Positions 13,014 through 25,426 of a DNA stretch of 64,000 nt are shown here, piece after piece. The stretch covers positions 118,518,552-118,582,551 of the forward strand of contig VDFB02252616.1 of assembly GCA_007258455.2 (NCBI GenBank), written 5' to 3'. The translations under genes and the position numbers were made by a program. The stretch comes from Sequoia sempervirens (lineage: Eukaryota > Streptophyta > Pinopsida > Cupressales > Cupressaceae). The notes under the pieces were generated by a model. The model was given only the letters and a program-made list of their open reading frames with translations. It ran no database searches and was not told where the DNA came from. Every line of letters starts with the position of its first letter. Positions within the stretch are counted from its first letter, which is position 1.

Positions 13014-13395
13014 GATATAAGGAATGAGGTAGTCTCAAACAACTTTTACATGATAGAGGACCCATCAGTCCTTGGCTCTTAATCAAAGAAGTATCAGTAT
13101 AGACTCGTGTTCTTGACTCGTGGTCTTATCAAATAGCATAAAACCGTCCATTAAAAAATAATACTTCCGACTCACAAAGGCTAAAGTTAAACTCCCAAAG
13201 ATGTGATATAAGGAATGAGGCGGAATTCCACCTCAAGCGATTTTTGCAAAATGGAGACTTCCTAATCCTTGACTCTTAATTAAAAATATATTCATTTAAC
13301 TTCGTATTATCATATCGAATAACAGAAACAAACTCGTGAATGATATTAAAATTCTCCAATAAAAAAATAATACTTTTGACTCAGAAAGACTACAA
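13014..13395. repeat. Pair of imperfect direct repeats, about 190 bp each
   Basis: Both units begin TGATATAAGGAATGAGG (about 13014 and 13203), share middle words such as CTTGACTCTTAAT or TTGGCTCTTAATC, and end near TTAAAAAATAATACTT...GACTCA. The copies differ by many substitutions. They could be tandem SINE-like copies or an old local duplication. Confidence 0.55.
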
Positions 13396-13911
13396 TCCTT
13401 TGGTTTGCTTTCCATGTGTGGAATGGAAACTAGATTTCCTATCTTTCCAAAAGCAAAAGTCCCGTGTTAGAACAGCATTGCAGAAATCAGTTAACATGTG
13501 TCGACTTGTTCTTGAGGAAAGAAATCTGCGATTATCCAAATAGTGGCGTAAAGACTGTAACGATGAAGGGGTCTGTAATTTTGACTGTATATTACGAAAA
13601 AAATAAGTGGATGAATACAGTCATACGGTCATCAAATTTAACAGCTTGCAATCGTGAGTGGAGTGAGAAAGAACCATGCTTAAAGCACAAATTCTAAAAG
13701 CGAAAGGAACAATAGGCCCCAAAAAAGTATAGAAAAGGAACCAAGATGCCGCATTTTAAAAGATTGTTCTTTTTGATATCTCCCAAGATGGTGAGTGGAG
13801 ACCATGAATATGTAAGAAACAAGAAAAAGGGGAAAAACAGGTGAAATCATTCTGTCTGGTTTGTAGTTTGAATTGCTTTTGCTTTGGGCTTCCAACTTTT
13901 TACATTTGTTT

Positions 13912-13985
13912 GTTGTTATGAATTAATGTGAATGTGGGTAACATTATGGTTGTTATGAATTAATGTGAATGTGGGTAACATTATG
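13912..13985 (+). repeat. Perfect 37-bp tandem duplication
   Basis: The unit that begins GTTGTTATGAATTAATG occurs twice in direct succession, 13912-13948 and 13949-13985, with no difference seen. It lies about 670 bp upstream of the neprosin-family start codon. Confidence 0.9.
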
Positions 13986-14358
13986 GTTTACTCAATATTT
14001 ATATTTAGACAGTAGGACATTTATGGTACAAGGAGGAAGCCTTCGGTGCACGCCCTGCAGTGTGGGCCAATGGGACACCCATTCAAATTAATGTCTATAA
14101 AGAGTGAAAGGGAGTGGCTATGTATTGCTTTTTCAGCCTTGAAGGGGGAGATAGAAAGAAAGAAGGAAATAAGACTGAGTGGATTCTGCAAGCAGTGGGG
14201 AGCATCATTGGCAGAGCGTCATAAAAGAAAAGAAGAGGGCCACGCTCATATATATTAAATCATCTTGGGAAGTGTAAAAGAAGATCCCCATTGCTGGTTT
14301 GAAGGGAACTGAAGGAATGGAAGCCCACCGGCATTATTATTATATTTAAGCAACTGGG

Positions 14359-14372
14359 TATTTATATACCTA
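14359..14372 (+). promoter_or_regulatory. Candidate TATA box of the neprosin-family gene
   Basis: TATTTATATACCTA lies about 290 bp upstream of the chosen ATG. The position would leave a leader of roughly 250 bp, which is plausible. It rests on the motif alone. Confidence 0.3.
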
Positions 14373-14656
14373 TAGAGTTGTTTGCGCTCGTGCCTGGGAG
14401 GCTCTGACAGCTGCCGGTATTGGGAGGAAGAGCCCTGTAATGATGAAAGGCATGAATGACTGACCGACCGGGTGTGGGGGGTCGCATGGAGATCTTGCAG
14501 CGTTCTTGTTGTTGGTCCTTGAAACCGTTAGCAAGTCTTAGACCAAGACTAACAATAGGACAAAAGATATGGATTGCCTTTGGTTTTCAACAACAATAAC
14601 AACAAGAGAAGGAATTAGAAGAATTAGAATTAGAAGTGATAGGAGAGAAAGAGATC

Positions 14657-17600
14657 ATGGGGAGAAGTTCAACATTCCATTGGTTTGTCCCATGCTTTTG
14701 GACCAAGCTATGTGTTGTTTTCCTCTGCCTTGTTTGCATCCTCCCGCCTGCTTTGGCTGCTGAAGAGACTAGCCTACCTAATTATAATGTTACAGGTGGA
14801 TTCTCAGATATCAAATTGAAGAGAATAGGCAGACATCTCAAGAGATTGAACAAACCTGCTGTCAAAACTATACAGGCATGGATTTGGATATGTTTGTTAC
14901 TGAGTAAAAGTTTTTGAAAAAAAAGATGTTTGTTATTGTTCATGTGTTGTAAATGTGTGATTTTGGTTTCGGATTTGGTTTTCTCAAGGATGGAAAAACT
15001 GTGACTGCAGAGCCCGGATGGAGATATTATCGACTGTGTTCTTGCACATCATCAGCCTGCATTCGATCATCCTCGATTGAAAGGACTCAGCCCTCAGGTT
15101 TGCTGTGCAACCCAATTTTATTTCATGTTTTTTCTCTACAACGTAGATCAAATCAATTAAAAAGCAGTTACACAGTGATGGATTAGAATGAGAAGGATTT
15201 TAGTTTGAGATTTGGCCAATTTTAATATCAGTCAGTTTTAAACTGTCTATAGGATCTGTTATTATGCAATTACACGGTTTCCATTGTTTATGTTTATTTA
15301 AGATGCAGAAATCTATCACACTGTTCATACTCTCACATTTGTAACTTACAGTGGCACACACTGTATTAATTAAGAATGTGATCCAAAGCTAAATTTTTGT
15401 ATTAGCGTTTTATGATTCTTACTGGGACAACAGTGAGAATGTGATCCCAATAGTTGATAAAAAAATCTTCTGGGCAATTGTTTCAAAGTCTTTCTACTGA
15501 TCGACAGGGACTGTGAAAAGCTTTATGTAATGTTTAAAAAAACTTTCTACTGATTGACGGGCACTGTGAAAACCTTATCTTATGTTTAAAAATTGCTTTT
15601 TGTATATGTTGAATTAATTTGACTCTTATGATTTTAACGCTGGCACTAATTTTTTTTGGGCTGTGTATATTGAATCCTGTACCAACGCGTGTTCAAATGT
15701 TTAATCTGTCTTATTTTAAGATTTCACGATGAACAAGGTTTTGTCTGCAACTACTTGTGAAGTGCTTACATGTTTGAATATACTGGACTAGGCTAAAGTT
15801 TACTCCTTTGATCTTGCATTGATTTAGATTTCATTTGCTAACTTCAAATTCATGTGCAAAATCATTTCTTGTTTGATAATTTGAATTGATTGCCTTCGAT
15901 TCAAGATTCATCCACCCACAAATGTCCTTTGATTGTCTTGAGGATTTTCTTACCAGTTTCACTAGTTTGATTGTCCTTGTTCCATATAAATGTGTTTCTA
16001 TACTTCTAAAAATAACTGTGTAAGTATTCAATCATTAATTTTGCAGGAACCGCCTGTTAGGCGGCCCAAGGGACAAAGAAGAGGAGGTGCATTAAAGAAG
16101 TTTCAGCTATGGCACGAAATGGGAGAGTGCCCAGAAGGGACTGTTCCCATCAGGAGGACTACCCAACAAGATATAATGAGAGTTGGCTCTGTCAAACGAT
16201 TTGGACGTAAATCCAATCGCCATCCAGCTGCCTGGAATCCGAAACGGCGGGATTCTGTCTACTCTGGTGGCCATGAGGTTAGCTAATTGTTATCTGTTAT
16301 TTCTCATAGGATCCCTCAAACACAGCCTAAAACAATCCATTGAAGATCTTAGTTTTTAAGTTTTCAAATAGGATTCCTCCCATTTGTCTATGCAGTACCT
16401 TAATTACACGATATATGTATTGCAGCATGCAGTAGGATATGTGATGGGAGACCAGTACTATGGAGCCAAGGCCAGTCTGAATGTATGGACGCCTCATATA
16501 CAGAAGCCATATGAATTCAGCCTATCCCAGATGTGGGTTATATCTGGTTCATTTGGGCAAGATCTCAACACAATCGAGGCTGGCTGGCAAGTATGTATCA
16601 ATAAAAGCTAAGCTGAACAATAGATTGAAGCAATATGTTCTCTACCGAATGGAATTAATATCTATATGTATACTTGCTTTGGCAGGTTAGCCCGGAGCTA
16701 TATGGAGATTCATATCCTCGCTTCTTCACTTACTGGACGGTCAGTGCATCAATTTAGCACTTACAGTAATTTAATGCATTCCAAATGAAAGTTTCACAGC
16801 ACCAAATTGAATATTTTCTGGTTTTACAGACAGATGCATACCAGGCTACAGGATGCTACAACCTGTTGTGTTCAGGATTTGTGCAGACTAACAACGGAAT
16901 TGCCATTGGAGCTGCCATATCACCAACCTCTGCTTTTAATGGCGGTCAATATGATATCAGTTTGCTCGTTTGGAAGGTTAGCACCCCATCATAAAACCTT
17001 AAACCTTCTCAAATGATATTGACTTTTTTTTGTGGGATTTCAGTACATCAATGTCATTTTAAATCTTACACCATATGGGTTTCTTTAAAAAGAATGTTTG
17101 GTTTTTGCATCTTTTTTTGGGAATTAACTGTTTTGAGGTATGTCATTTTAAATCTTACACCATATGGATTTCTTTAAAAAGAATGTTTGGTTTTTGCATC
17201 TTTTTTTGGGAATGAACTGTTTTGAGGTTTTTTCATAAGCGTGTGATCAGTGCCATCCATCATCAGATAAGGAAAGGACATTAATTGCCCTATTTAAATC
17301 GTAGAGTGTGATTCAAAATATTGCAGAGTGTAACCCAAAAAATTGTAGTGTGATAAAAAAACATTCATCCTCATGACTTTCATGAAGAATGGTCTGAAAC
17401 GGTTGATGATGAAACAGTTTAATAAAACATTCATGTCATAAAACTTACAAAATTAATTATAAAATCAAACTTATAAGTGGAGGAACATAACGTCTACCAT
17501 AACTAATACGTTTTAGGTTCTAAACCACTAGCAAGTCAAGGGGGATTGGTAGTTGGAAATCTGTGTGTCTAAACAGGCTAGAAGTCTGTAGTTGAATGAC

Positions 17601-18124
17601 CTAAAAGCCATTTGCTAATTTCAATTTCACCTATTCACAGAAATGCCAGTTAATCAATGAAGCTCATTATCATAATACTCAAATAGAAGTCTCTGGGTAG
17701 TAAAATCAAGAAAAATTGAATCTAACATGTTTGTGTTTTCAATCAGGATCCAAACCATGGGAATTGGTGGCTGGAATTCGGAGAAGGGCTGCTAGTGGGC
17801 TACTGGCCTGCATTTTTGTTTAGTCATTTGGCAGATCACGCGAGTATGATTCAGTGGGGAGGAGAGATAGTCAACACTAGACCCGGAGGCGTGCACACCA
17901 GTACACAAATGGGCAGTGGTCATTTCGCAGCAGAAGGATTTTCCAGATCAAGTTACTTCAGAAACCTCCAAGTTGTAGACTGGGATAACAGTCTTATTCC
18001 CCTCACTAATCTCCAAGTTTTGGCCGATCATCCAGATTGCTACGATATTCAGGGAGGGGTGAACAACAAATGGGGAAACTACTTCTATTACGGAGGCCCA
18101 GGCCGCAATCCCAAATGTCCATAG
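14657..18124 (+). CDS. Neprosin-family (DUF239) secreted putative carboxyl-terminal peptidase, seven exons
   Basis: Exons are 14657-14875, 15011-15097, 16047-16277, 16426-16590, 16686-16739, 16830-16976 and 17747-18124. Every length is a multiple of three, giving 426 residues, normal for the plant family. The ATG has A at -3 and G at +4. Residues 1-35 form a signal peptide (VVFLCLVCILPPALA). Residues about 65-175 are the neprosin activation region (SPDGDIIDCV, GECPEGTVPIRR) and 182-426 the neprosin domain, with IEAGWQ, TGCYNLLCSGFVQ, GNWWLEFG, VGYWP, STQMGSGHF and a C-terminal YYGGPGRNPKCP. Family work on Nepenthes neprosin describes a glutamate pair about 109 residues apart. Here Glu230 (EAGW) and Glu341 (WGGE) are 111 apart and fit. 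A prolyl endopeptidase-like, apoplastic role is inferred; substrate unknown. Intron 1 has a GC donor (CAG|GCATGG); the other five introns are GT-AG. No stops or frameshifts were found. Confidence 0.9.
15491..15597 (+). repeat. 53-bp imperfect tandem duplication in intron 2
   Basis: TTTCTACTGATCGACAGGG at 15491 and TTTCTACTGATTGACGGGC at 15544 start two adjacent units that both continue into CACTGTGAAAA-like and ATGTTTAAAAA words. Confidence 0.75.
17052..17229 (+). repeat. 89-bp near-perfect tandem duplication in intron 6
   Basis: Units at 17052-17140 and 17141-17229 both begin TGTCATTTTAAATCTTACAC. I see only about three differences between them, including CATATGGG/CATATGGA and GGAATTAAC/GGAATGAAC, so the duplication is recent. 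Confidence 0.9.
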
Positions 18125-20800
18125 TCTCTTTCTACTCTCAATACACACACATATATATACAAAAATACACATGTAGGAGTGGAGTTCATATGTAATGAAT
18201 CCCTTCTCATCTGGGGGTTTTCCCAATTCTTGTTCTGCAGAGCAGTGTTCCAGAATGGGTAGGACATGCTTCTCCGCGTTGGTTCTCAAAAAAGCTGCCA
18301 TTTTTTTACTCCTCACGTACAGGTTGTGTATTTCAATGTTAAGTAGGATTCCCACCATGAAATTTGTGGCTAATAGTTTAGCACCTATACGCTGTATGCT
18401 TAATTTGTTGGGCTTAGCACCCAAAAGCCCTGATTGTAAAGTTGAGTCTTGCTTCACTCAGAATAGAAGTCCTGTTAGGAGGCAGTACTTTGTACTTACT
18501 ATTCCCTTATTCTCTTGTGTCTAAGAGTTTGAAGAAATATTTTTTAGGTATTCATTATTCTTCTTTTTCCTCAATCTACCACATACTATCTACATGCTTC
18601 TCAAGAAACCTAACTTCTTCATAATATAAATAACATCATTTATTGCACAAACTATATGTCTCATTCTTTCACAGCTGTGATGGTTTGAAAGGCCGCATGC
18701 TTTGTACCCAGTTGAAGTGTGGTATCATAAATACCATCTACCCACTGGATCATAGTCAGTGAAGAGGGACCCTCAGCAACGAAAGTTGGGTTGTTTACAT
18801 ATTAAGCAAATTAAGATATCTGGCCTAATTTTGTACTTAATTCAGGCTCTTGACATTGATAACACTGTTAGTTCTAATAAACCTATGCTTTCAACTTAAG
18901 CAATAAATTCTGGCAAACCCTTAAATTAGGTGGTACATTATTAGATATGACAGAGGCTTCATTGCTCATAAATTCTCCCTTCGAGTTGGTGGCTCTGCAT
19001 TCTAGAGAGTGCAAAGTCTTCAACCAGTCACCACCTCAACGTGTAGACATTAATTAACTTGGGTTCCCTTTCTAGACTGAGTATAAAGGCTTTCAACTTT
19101 TGCATGATATGCCACATCGAGAATTTACACCAAGGAATTGATAGATAGAAACATTTGCCCTCACAACTTTTTTTCTGGTTATAATTTATATTAACCCCCA
19201 AATAATCAATTAGTTATCTTAAAGAATATTTAGATTGACATGTGGATGAAAAGACAGTCTCTGTTCATTCATCTAGTCTACAGAATCACTTTTACCAAGA
19301 ACAAATTTCATTCATTCAATATCGGTCAAGTCATCAACATCAACATAAAATAGACAATGGAAAAGGTCCTAAAGTTGATGAGCCCCACCAAGAATTTGAT
19401 TGCATCAGGGATATCATCACAGATTTAAGTTTTAATTGGAATTCTTAGGAGTCTTTTAGTTTACACATAAGTTCAAAGATATTTTAAGTTTACTATTCTT
19501 CATTTGAAATATCCAAATGGTATTTGGTAGTGTTGTCATCATTTTAGTGGAGTCTTGTCTAAAGATCCATAATGGCAACTTCACATTGAAAAATTAGAGC
19601 ACTCAATATATTTGGAATTTGAAATGTGTTTCCTAAATTGTTGGGGGAGAATGTCAACAATAGGAGGTAGACTATGTAAACAATTAAATGACTTGATTTT
19701 ATAATATATGGTAAGAAAATGTAAAATATATATGAAGTCATTAAAATTGGAGATAAAAAAAATTAATGTAGACAATTTTTGGGGTGAAAAGTCCATCAAA
19801 ATGTGACACTCATTTTGTATTTTTAAATTGATTATGACAATTGAGTGTCAATCTTTAGACTTTTTTAAGAGGTTGAAAACACTCTCCTAAAAATAAATAT
19901 AGTTCACTCTTATAATTTGTCACCTCTACTACAAAATAGGCATATATATAAACATAAAACACTCACAAATATTCTGAATACTTGAGTTACAAGACTCGAA
20001 TGACTTAACCACAATATTTAATTCAACTCTAACATGATATGTATATAATTCTAAGCTATCAAGAAGCTCAAAAAACTATCAAGAAGGAAGAGGAAGCCAA
20101 TAACTTAGATCTTTGGAACATCAAAAGACAAATTAAAGTGCAAAAGGAAGTGAACACTTTTGCCAAAGATGCAAACATGCAATTCATTGAGGCAATGAAA
20201 TGTTCACTAGAGTGAACTTTGTGTTTGTTGGGGAAAAGTTTTGAATTTGTTGTCTATTTAAATAGCAAATGATGGAAATATAGAGGTGCTTACTACTTTA
20301 TGGTCTAAGTGGCACACCCAAATCAACATTTTTAGCTACTTGTTCACTTTTGTTGCTTACAACAAGCAAATCATTAAGAAATTGTAGACAATGTAAAAAT
20401 AGTGTTTTTCGAGATATTTTGTGTAGATTCAATTTTTATTTTATTTTTATTTGAAGTTTTTAAAAATAATTTGCTTCATTTAAATATTTTTCAGTAATTC
20501 ATTTCTTATGCTTTATAGTATTTTTAATAAACAATATTTTCTTATATTGCATGATTTGAGCTATAAATAAAATCAATTCATTATTTTTCTTAAACATATA
20601 TCATTATATCTAGGGCATGCATTTTTTCCATAATATTTTGTTGCATATTTTATTTATTATTAATTTTTAATTCAATTATTATAATTCAGACACATTTTTT
20701 ACTATACAACATTTTTTTTTTGTATATATCTAAATTATTATTTATTAAAATAAGAACATCAATATGGAGGGTAAGTGTATTTTTTACAAAAATCTATTTT
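18125..20800. other. 3' flank of the neprosin-family gene and AT-rich DNA without a recognised gene
   Basis: The 3' untranslated region probably lies in the first few hundred bases; no poly-A signal could be fixed. The minus-strand open frame at 17948-18457 is antisense to the last exon and has no family look. A Lys/Glu-rich reading near 20070-20215 (QEAQKTIKKEEEANNLDLW) may be a retroelement scrap. Confidence 0.5.
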
Positions 20801-21449
20801 TCTATGACCATGCAAAATCTTGTGCCATGTGAGTTCATTTAATTATATCAAAATTTCCTCAAAGTTTCCATGACTTCATTGTCAATTCATTCATGACAAA
20901 CTTTGGGTTTGTCCTCAAAGTGTTATTTTCCAGAGATTGCACTGTTCCCTTGAAACTTGAGAATTTTCACTCTAATCTCATTTGGAATTTGATTAGGATA
21001 GTCAAGGACTCCAATGTAGTCTATTTTCTTATAACTATCTAATCCAAGGGGTTGCTTTGTTGGTGAGAATCTTCGAGTTTGTCTCTTAAATGGGACTTTC
21101 ACATTATGGGGATCGTTGACTTGCAATGAGTATTGATTTTGATACACAAGCTTATTATAAGCATACTAATTTTGGTTTCAATTTTGTTCTTGAGAAAATT
21201 GGTCTAATTAGACTTGTAATTGAGCTTGTCTAGCATGCCTAACTTCATTGATTTGGATCTTTGCTTGAAATGTCTGAGTTCTTTCTCTAAGGTGATCAAG
21301 TAAGTATTCTCTTGATCAAAATTTATTTCCTTGCCATCATCCTCTAATTGATTTGGTTTATTTGCATCATGAAAATCAATATCATGTGAGAAATTAAGGG
21401 AAACACATGGTGATCTAACGTACAGGGTTCTTACATTTGGATTAGGCAT
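20800..21449 (-). pseudogene. Possible LTR-retrotransposon gag-like remnant
   Basis: On the minus strand a charged segment (21449-21204, with ITLEKELRHFKQRSKS) is followed by a frame at 21147-20923 ending in IRVKILKFQGNSAISGK. The latter recalls the P-x-F-x-G-N-x-A entry into plant gag proteins. Downstream readings contain stops. The link is weak, and a different repeat-borne protein is possible. Confidence 0.3.
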
Positions 21450-22396
21450 ACTAAGATTTTAATCATACTAATATTTTAATCATATGTATCATGGACCTAC
21501 TTCTATGCATATGTCTTCTAGTATCATTATTCAACCTATAAGGAATTTTAATTATTCGTAGAAAATTATGTATAGAATTATCATATGCATATAAATATTT
21601 ATCCCTTAAGTCCATGAATTTTTTTCCCTCTTGGAAGTACTAATTTCTTGCATTTGAGAAGAGAGCTACATAGACTTACCCTTTTATTTTTATCTTCATG
21701 TGGCTTGCTACCCTTTTGTTTGCACATATTTTCCTTGACAACCTTGATGCTATTTTGAATGCCTTATTCTCTCCCTCCTTAATTTTTTTTCTTATTTCTC
21801 CCTCTAGGTTCAAATGATAGAGTTGCCACTCTTTACTAAGGAAGAGCTAAAAAACTTCAAGAAAGAACAACAAATGACACAACCACAAAATAACTTCAAT
21901 GGATTGAATCCCCCAAGATTTTCAATCAAAACCTTAGATTATTTATCCTTGGTAGTGGTGCCACTTAGTGCAAGTTTATGGGTTACCAACACTACACACA
22001 AAGTAAATAAACACTGTTGCAAAGAAGTATGAACAAAAAACTTGAAATATAGGGTTTGTAATTAGGGTTTTGGGTTTTTAATCCCTAACAAGAATGCCAC
22101 TTGTTGATGCAAGTTGATGGGTTTCCAACTAAACACAAGAAAAATGACCATAGCTATAAAAAATGCTTTCAATGGTGAAATTCCAAAATATTTACAATGA
22201 AAACTTTAGATTATTTATCTTTGACAACATCACCACTTGTCAGTCCCCAAAGTGTGAACCTATCCTCAAGACAAGGGACTTGTCATCAAGAGGAAAGGAC
22301 AAAGGTTTTCTAATGGAACATCAACAATTAAAGGCCAATTCTTGAGAGTGGAAAATCTCTCCTTTACTTTATGCTTAGCTAAACCCAAAAGGGTGT
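21450..22396. other. No recognised gene; short direct repeats
   Basis: The phrase AACCTTAGATTATTTATCC near 21930 recurs as AACTTTAGATTATTTATCT near 22201 with further flanking similarity, so a local duplication of roughly 270 bp is likely. No coding region is recognised. Confidence 0.4.
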
Positions 22397-23014
22397 TCAT
22401 AGAGCAGTGAAAGTGGATATGTGATTGTTGGGATCTCCTTTGCTATCATACTTCTCAAAGCGAGGAATCTCAATGTTTTGTAGATTAGGTGTTTTTAGGA
22501 TAGAAAATGATAACAAACTATGTGTGAGATATTTTGGAGGGTTAGCATTGGATTGAATTTGGTTCATGTTTAATTTTTTTTGTTGTAAAAATGACATGTT
22601 TTGTAAAATTTTATTTATTACAGGATCATTTTGTGACATATTTTGAGAATTTGTGGAGTGTGTAGGGCAATTGTTAATGATTAAAGGGTTATTGTTTTGA
22701 AAGTTGATGAGGGGTGGAGAAAATGGAGGTGTGGTAGATGAAGAGAAAAAACTATAAGGATTCCCACAATAAATCCCTAAACTAGAGTTAAGATCATTAC
22801 TATATTGTCTGGTGGATGCTACAACTAGAGGAGTGAAAGTGGGAATAGAAGGTATAGTTGTAGGAAAGGAAACATATTTTGCTATTATATTTTGAGCATT
22901 AGTAAGGGTTTGAATGCAATTAGCTGCTATAGGGATGTTTGAGTCCATTATATGAGCTAGGTTGCACGACACTTCTATTCCTTGCACATTGATCAATTTT
23001 TGAAGGTTATCCAC
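22397..23014 (-). pseudogene. Ty3/gypsy-type gag N-terminal fragment
   Basis: A 205-residue open frame on the minus strand, rich in Asn, Gln, Pro and Ser, ends with IEIPRFEKYDSKGDPNNHIS. That matches the conserved entry to the Retrotrans_gag domain of plant Ty3/gypsy elements (IP-x-F-x-x-Y-x-G-x-G-DP-x-x-H). The frame stops two residues later, and what follows does not continue as gag, so the capsid core, protease and polymerase are missing. Confidence 0.6.
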
Positions 23015-23099
23015 AAGAGGAACAATTTATCCAACCAAGGATTTAGTGGGTAAAAGTTGGAAGTTGGGTCCACAAAGAGGGGAAGTTTCGGCCAAAACA

Positions 23100-23725
23100 A
23101 AAAAATTGCAAGAAACTCATATGCATTTTTTAAAAACACATACACGCTTTGGATCGAGTACCTGAGCCTAAATATGAATGCGTATGCATTTAGATTCATG
23201 TATGCACCCAACACGTATGCATTTTATAACACGTACGTGTTTCTTAAAGCTATTTAATTTTTTAAATAAATGATTGTGTTATTCATTTTCTCACTGCAGT
23301 TTGGCCGACGACCTTGAGGGAGAGCTAATTTTGTGTATGTGCTCCTGAGGGCTGATTTCAACCTAATTTTCACTGCCACCTCCTCCCGTTGACACAATCG
23401 ACCTCAGTGACCTCCAAGTTGGTTGAATTTTTCTCTCTTTTTGCTTTATATCTTGCATTTTTGTTTTGTAATTGTTATTTAGTATTTGTTTGTTTTACGT
23501 TGAATATTTAATAGTTTTTAAATTATATTTAAAACCAAAAAACGTTAAATTGTAAATTGAAAACCATAAAATCTATACTTAAATTAACAATAATTTAACC
23601 TAACTTGGACACAAAACTTAGAAATCAAAACCCTAAACCCTAGGTTCCAAAAAGCATAGACCTAAAAACTAAAACCCTTAATCCTAAGTCCTAAACCCTA
23701 AAACCCTAAAACCTAAACCTAAAAT
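23100..23725. repeat. Palindromic-word cluster and short CCCTAAA patch
   Basis: At 23115-23250 words such as CATATGCATT, ATGCGTATGCA, AACACGTATGCAT and ACACGTACGTGT recur. At 23625-23725 AAACCCTAAACCC and related words form a short degenerate plant-telomere-type patch. No coding region is recognised. Confidence 0.55.
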
Positions 23726-24628
23726 AGATTTATAATGTCTAGATTTGTTGTCTTTTTACTAGCCCTGAAATCACATATAATCCTTAGATAAGTCTATTTA
23801 TAATGTCAAGGAAATGATAACTTGTTTCAAATATGGTCTTAATAATATTTATCAGTGAGCCCAAGATTGCATTAGTAATACCTTTTATCACTCCTAATCC
23901 TTATTCTCCACCTCTAACAAATCTTCAAATACTTGGTGGGCTCACTTTTCCAAGTCCTTGTTCAATTTCTTTAACAATATTCACCTATGTTCATAATCTT
24001 CATGCTTAGGTGCACAACAAGTCCCTAAAATTTGTATCTATGTCCCTATACATACCTTTGAGCAACTCAAAACCAAGTATCAAATTTCATCAAAATAGGC
24101 TTTGCAAGTATAATTTACCACTCAATTTTAACATTGCAAGGAAAATGAAACCATATGGTTACTAAAAGTCAAGACAAAACCAATTGAATATACATGAAAT
24201 TTTCCTGGTAGCACACCATCCACATGCACCACCCACCTATCCCCTCTATGGGTGGCTCTCAACCTACCTCTCCATCTAATTTGGAAATATGAGGGCTCCT
24301 AGAGTGCTCTCTCTCTCTATTCTCCCAAGAATGATGGGAATGCACTAAATGGGATGCCTCTTGATGAGGGCCCCTTATAATTATATCTTGAAGGAGATTA
24401 ATAACTTGAGGACCACCAATAGGATTCATAGGTGGGTTCTTAGCCTTCCCCTCATTCCCACTTTGATGAGTGACATGACACCTAGGAGGCATCTTTCATT
24501 GACAATAAATGCATAGGTTAGGACATACATAGAATCATCTAAAAAGCATTACTAAGGCATGACATTCATTAATCCAAGATAGAATGATACAATAATTTGA
24601 AATTAACAACCACACACCACTCACAAGT
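23726..24628. other. No recognised gene
   Basis: AT-rich. The minus-strand frame at 24492-24259 (MPPRCHVTHQSGNEG..., His/Arg-rich) is not recognised and has no detectable partner. Confidence 0.4.
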
Positions 24629-25426
24629 GGGTATGTGCAGGATCATGATGGGCCAAAAAGTGGCAATATGATGGGTATCTGTAGGGTATGTGGCTAACGA
24701 CTTTTTTTAACCCAAAATTGATGAAATGAAAAGGGTTTTTAAAGGAGATTCTCAATTTTCCACCAATATAAATTATTCTTTACTTTGAATTTAATAAATA
24801 ATTATTATTCATTTTCTATTTGAATTACGATTAAAGTGTTGATTGATGGGCTGATTGAAAAACACCTATAGCTTTCAAACAATATCACATTTTGAATCCA
24901 AAACATGCATCACATTCTATGCTTCACATACTATAGGATTAAAAAAAGAAAAATTGAATTTCATGAAGTTTTGACCAAGTTAAGGTGGTTAGACATATGA
25001 GTTTTTATATTTTTAAAATTTGTAATAAAAATTCATAATTAATTATTTACTTGGAAAAAAATTACAAAAAATATGCATCACATCCGGACATGAGTCCTCT
25101 ACTTATGTCTAAAATCTTATAAAAAAATATTATCATTTTATTGTGGTTAGGGTGGTCAGACAGACACCTACTTCTTTTTTTTCTCCTGAAATTTAAGTAC
25201 CACTACATTGAAATTTCAAATTTTCACCAAATAGATTTAAAATAAATAAATAAACCTAGTAGTTTAGAAAATACATTCAATTTGCTACAGATTCTATTCT
25301 TACATATTTTTGAAATAATATAGATAACTTATTCAAATTTTTACGTCAAATTGCCTAACTCTGATTTTTCTTGAATTTTTTGCCACTTAAGGGCCTGTTT
25401 TTTCCATGATGGTCCTGCACATACCC
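24629..25426. mobile_element. 798-bp TIR DNA element, copy 1, with 4-bp target duplication AAGT
   Basis: The left end is GGGTATGTGCAGGATCATGA and the right end, read inverted, GGGTATGTGCAGGACCATCA, so the terminal repeats match over the first 14 bases and well beyond. AAGT stands on both sides (24625-24628 and 25427-25430). There is no coding capacity. A second copy at 62628-63413 has the same termini and a different 4-bp duplication. It behaves as a MITE-like non-autonomous DNA transposon. The superfamily is not assigned: a GGG terminus with a 4-bp duplication does not fit CACTA, hAT, Mutator, PIF/Harbinger or Tc1/mariner. Confidence 0.8.

Noticed and set aside
14046..14258. 70-residue open frame upstream of the neprosin-family gene
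   Set aside because: Purine-rich promoter or leader region, no family likeness, and no initiation context of note.
17948..18457. 169-residue open frame on the minus strand
   Set aside because: It is antisense to the last neprosin exon and its 3' flank, and shows no family features. The plus-strand coding is certain.
24259..24492. 77-residue His/Arg-rich minus-strand frame
   Set aside because: Unrecognised, isolated, and without supporting context.
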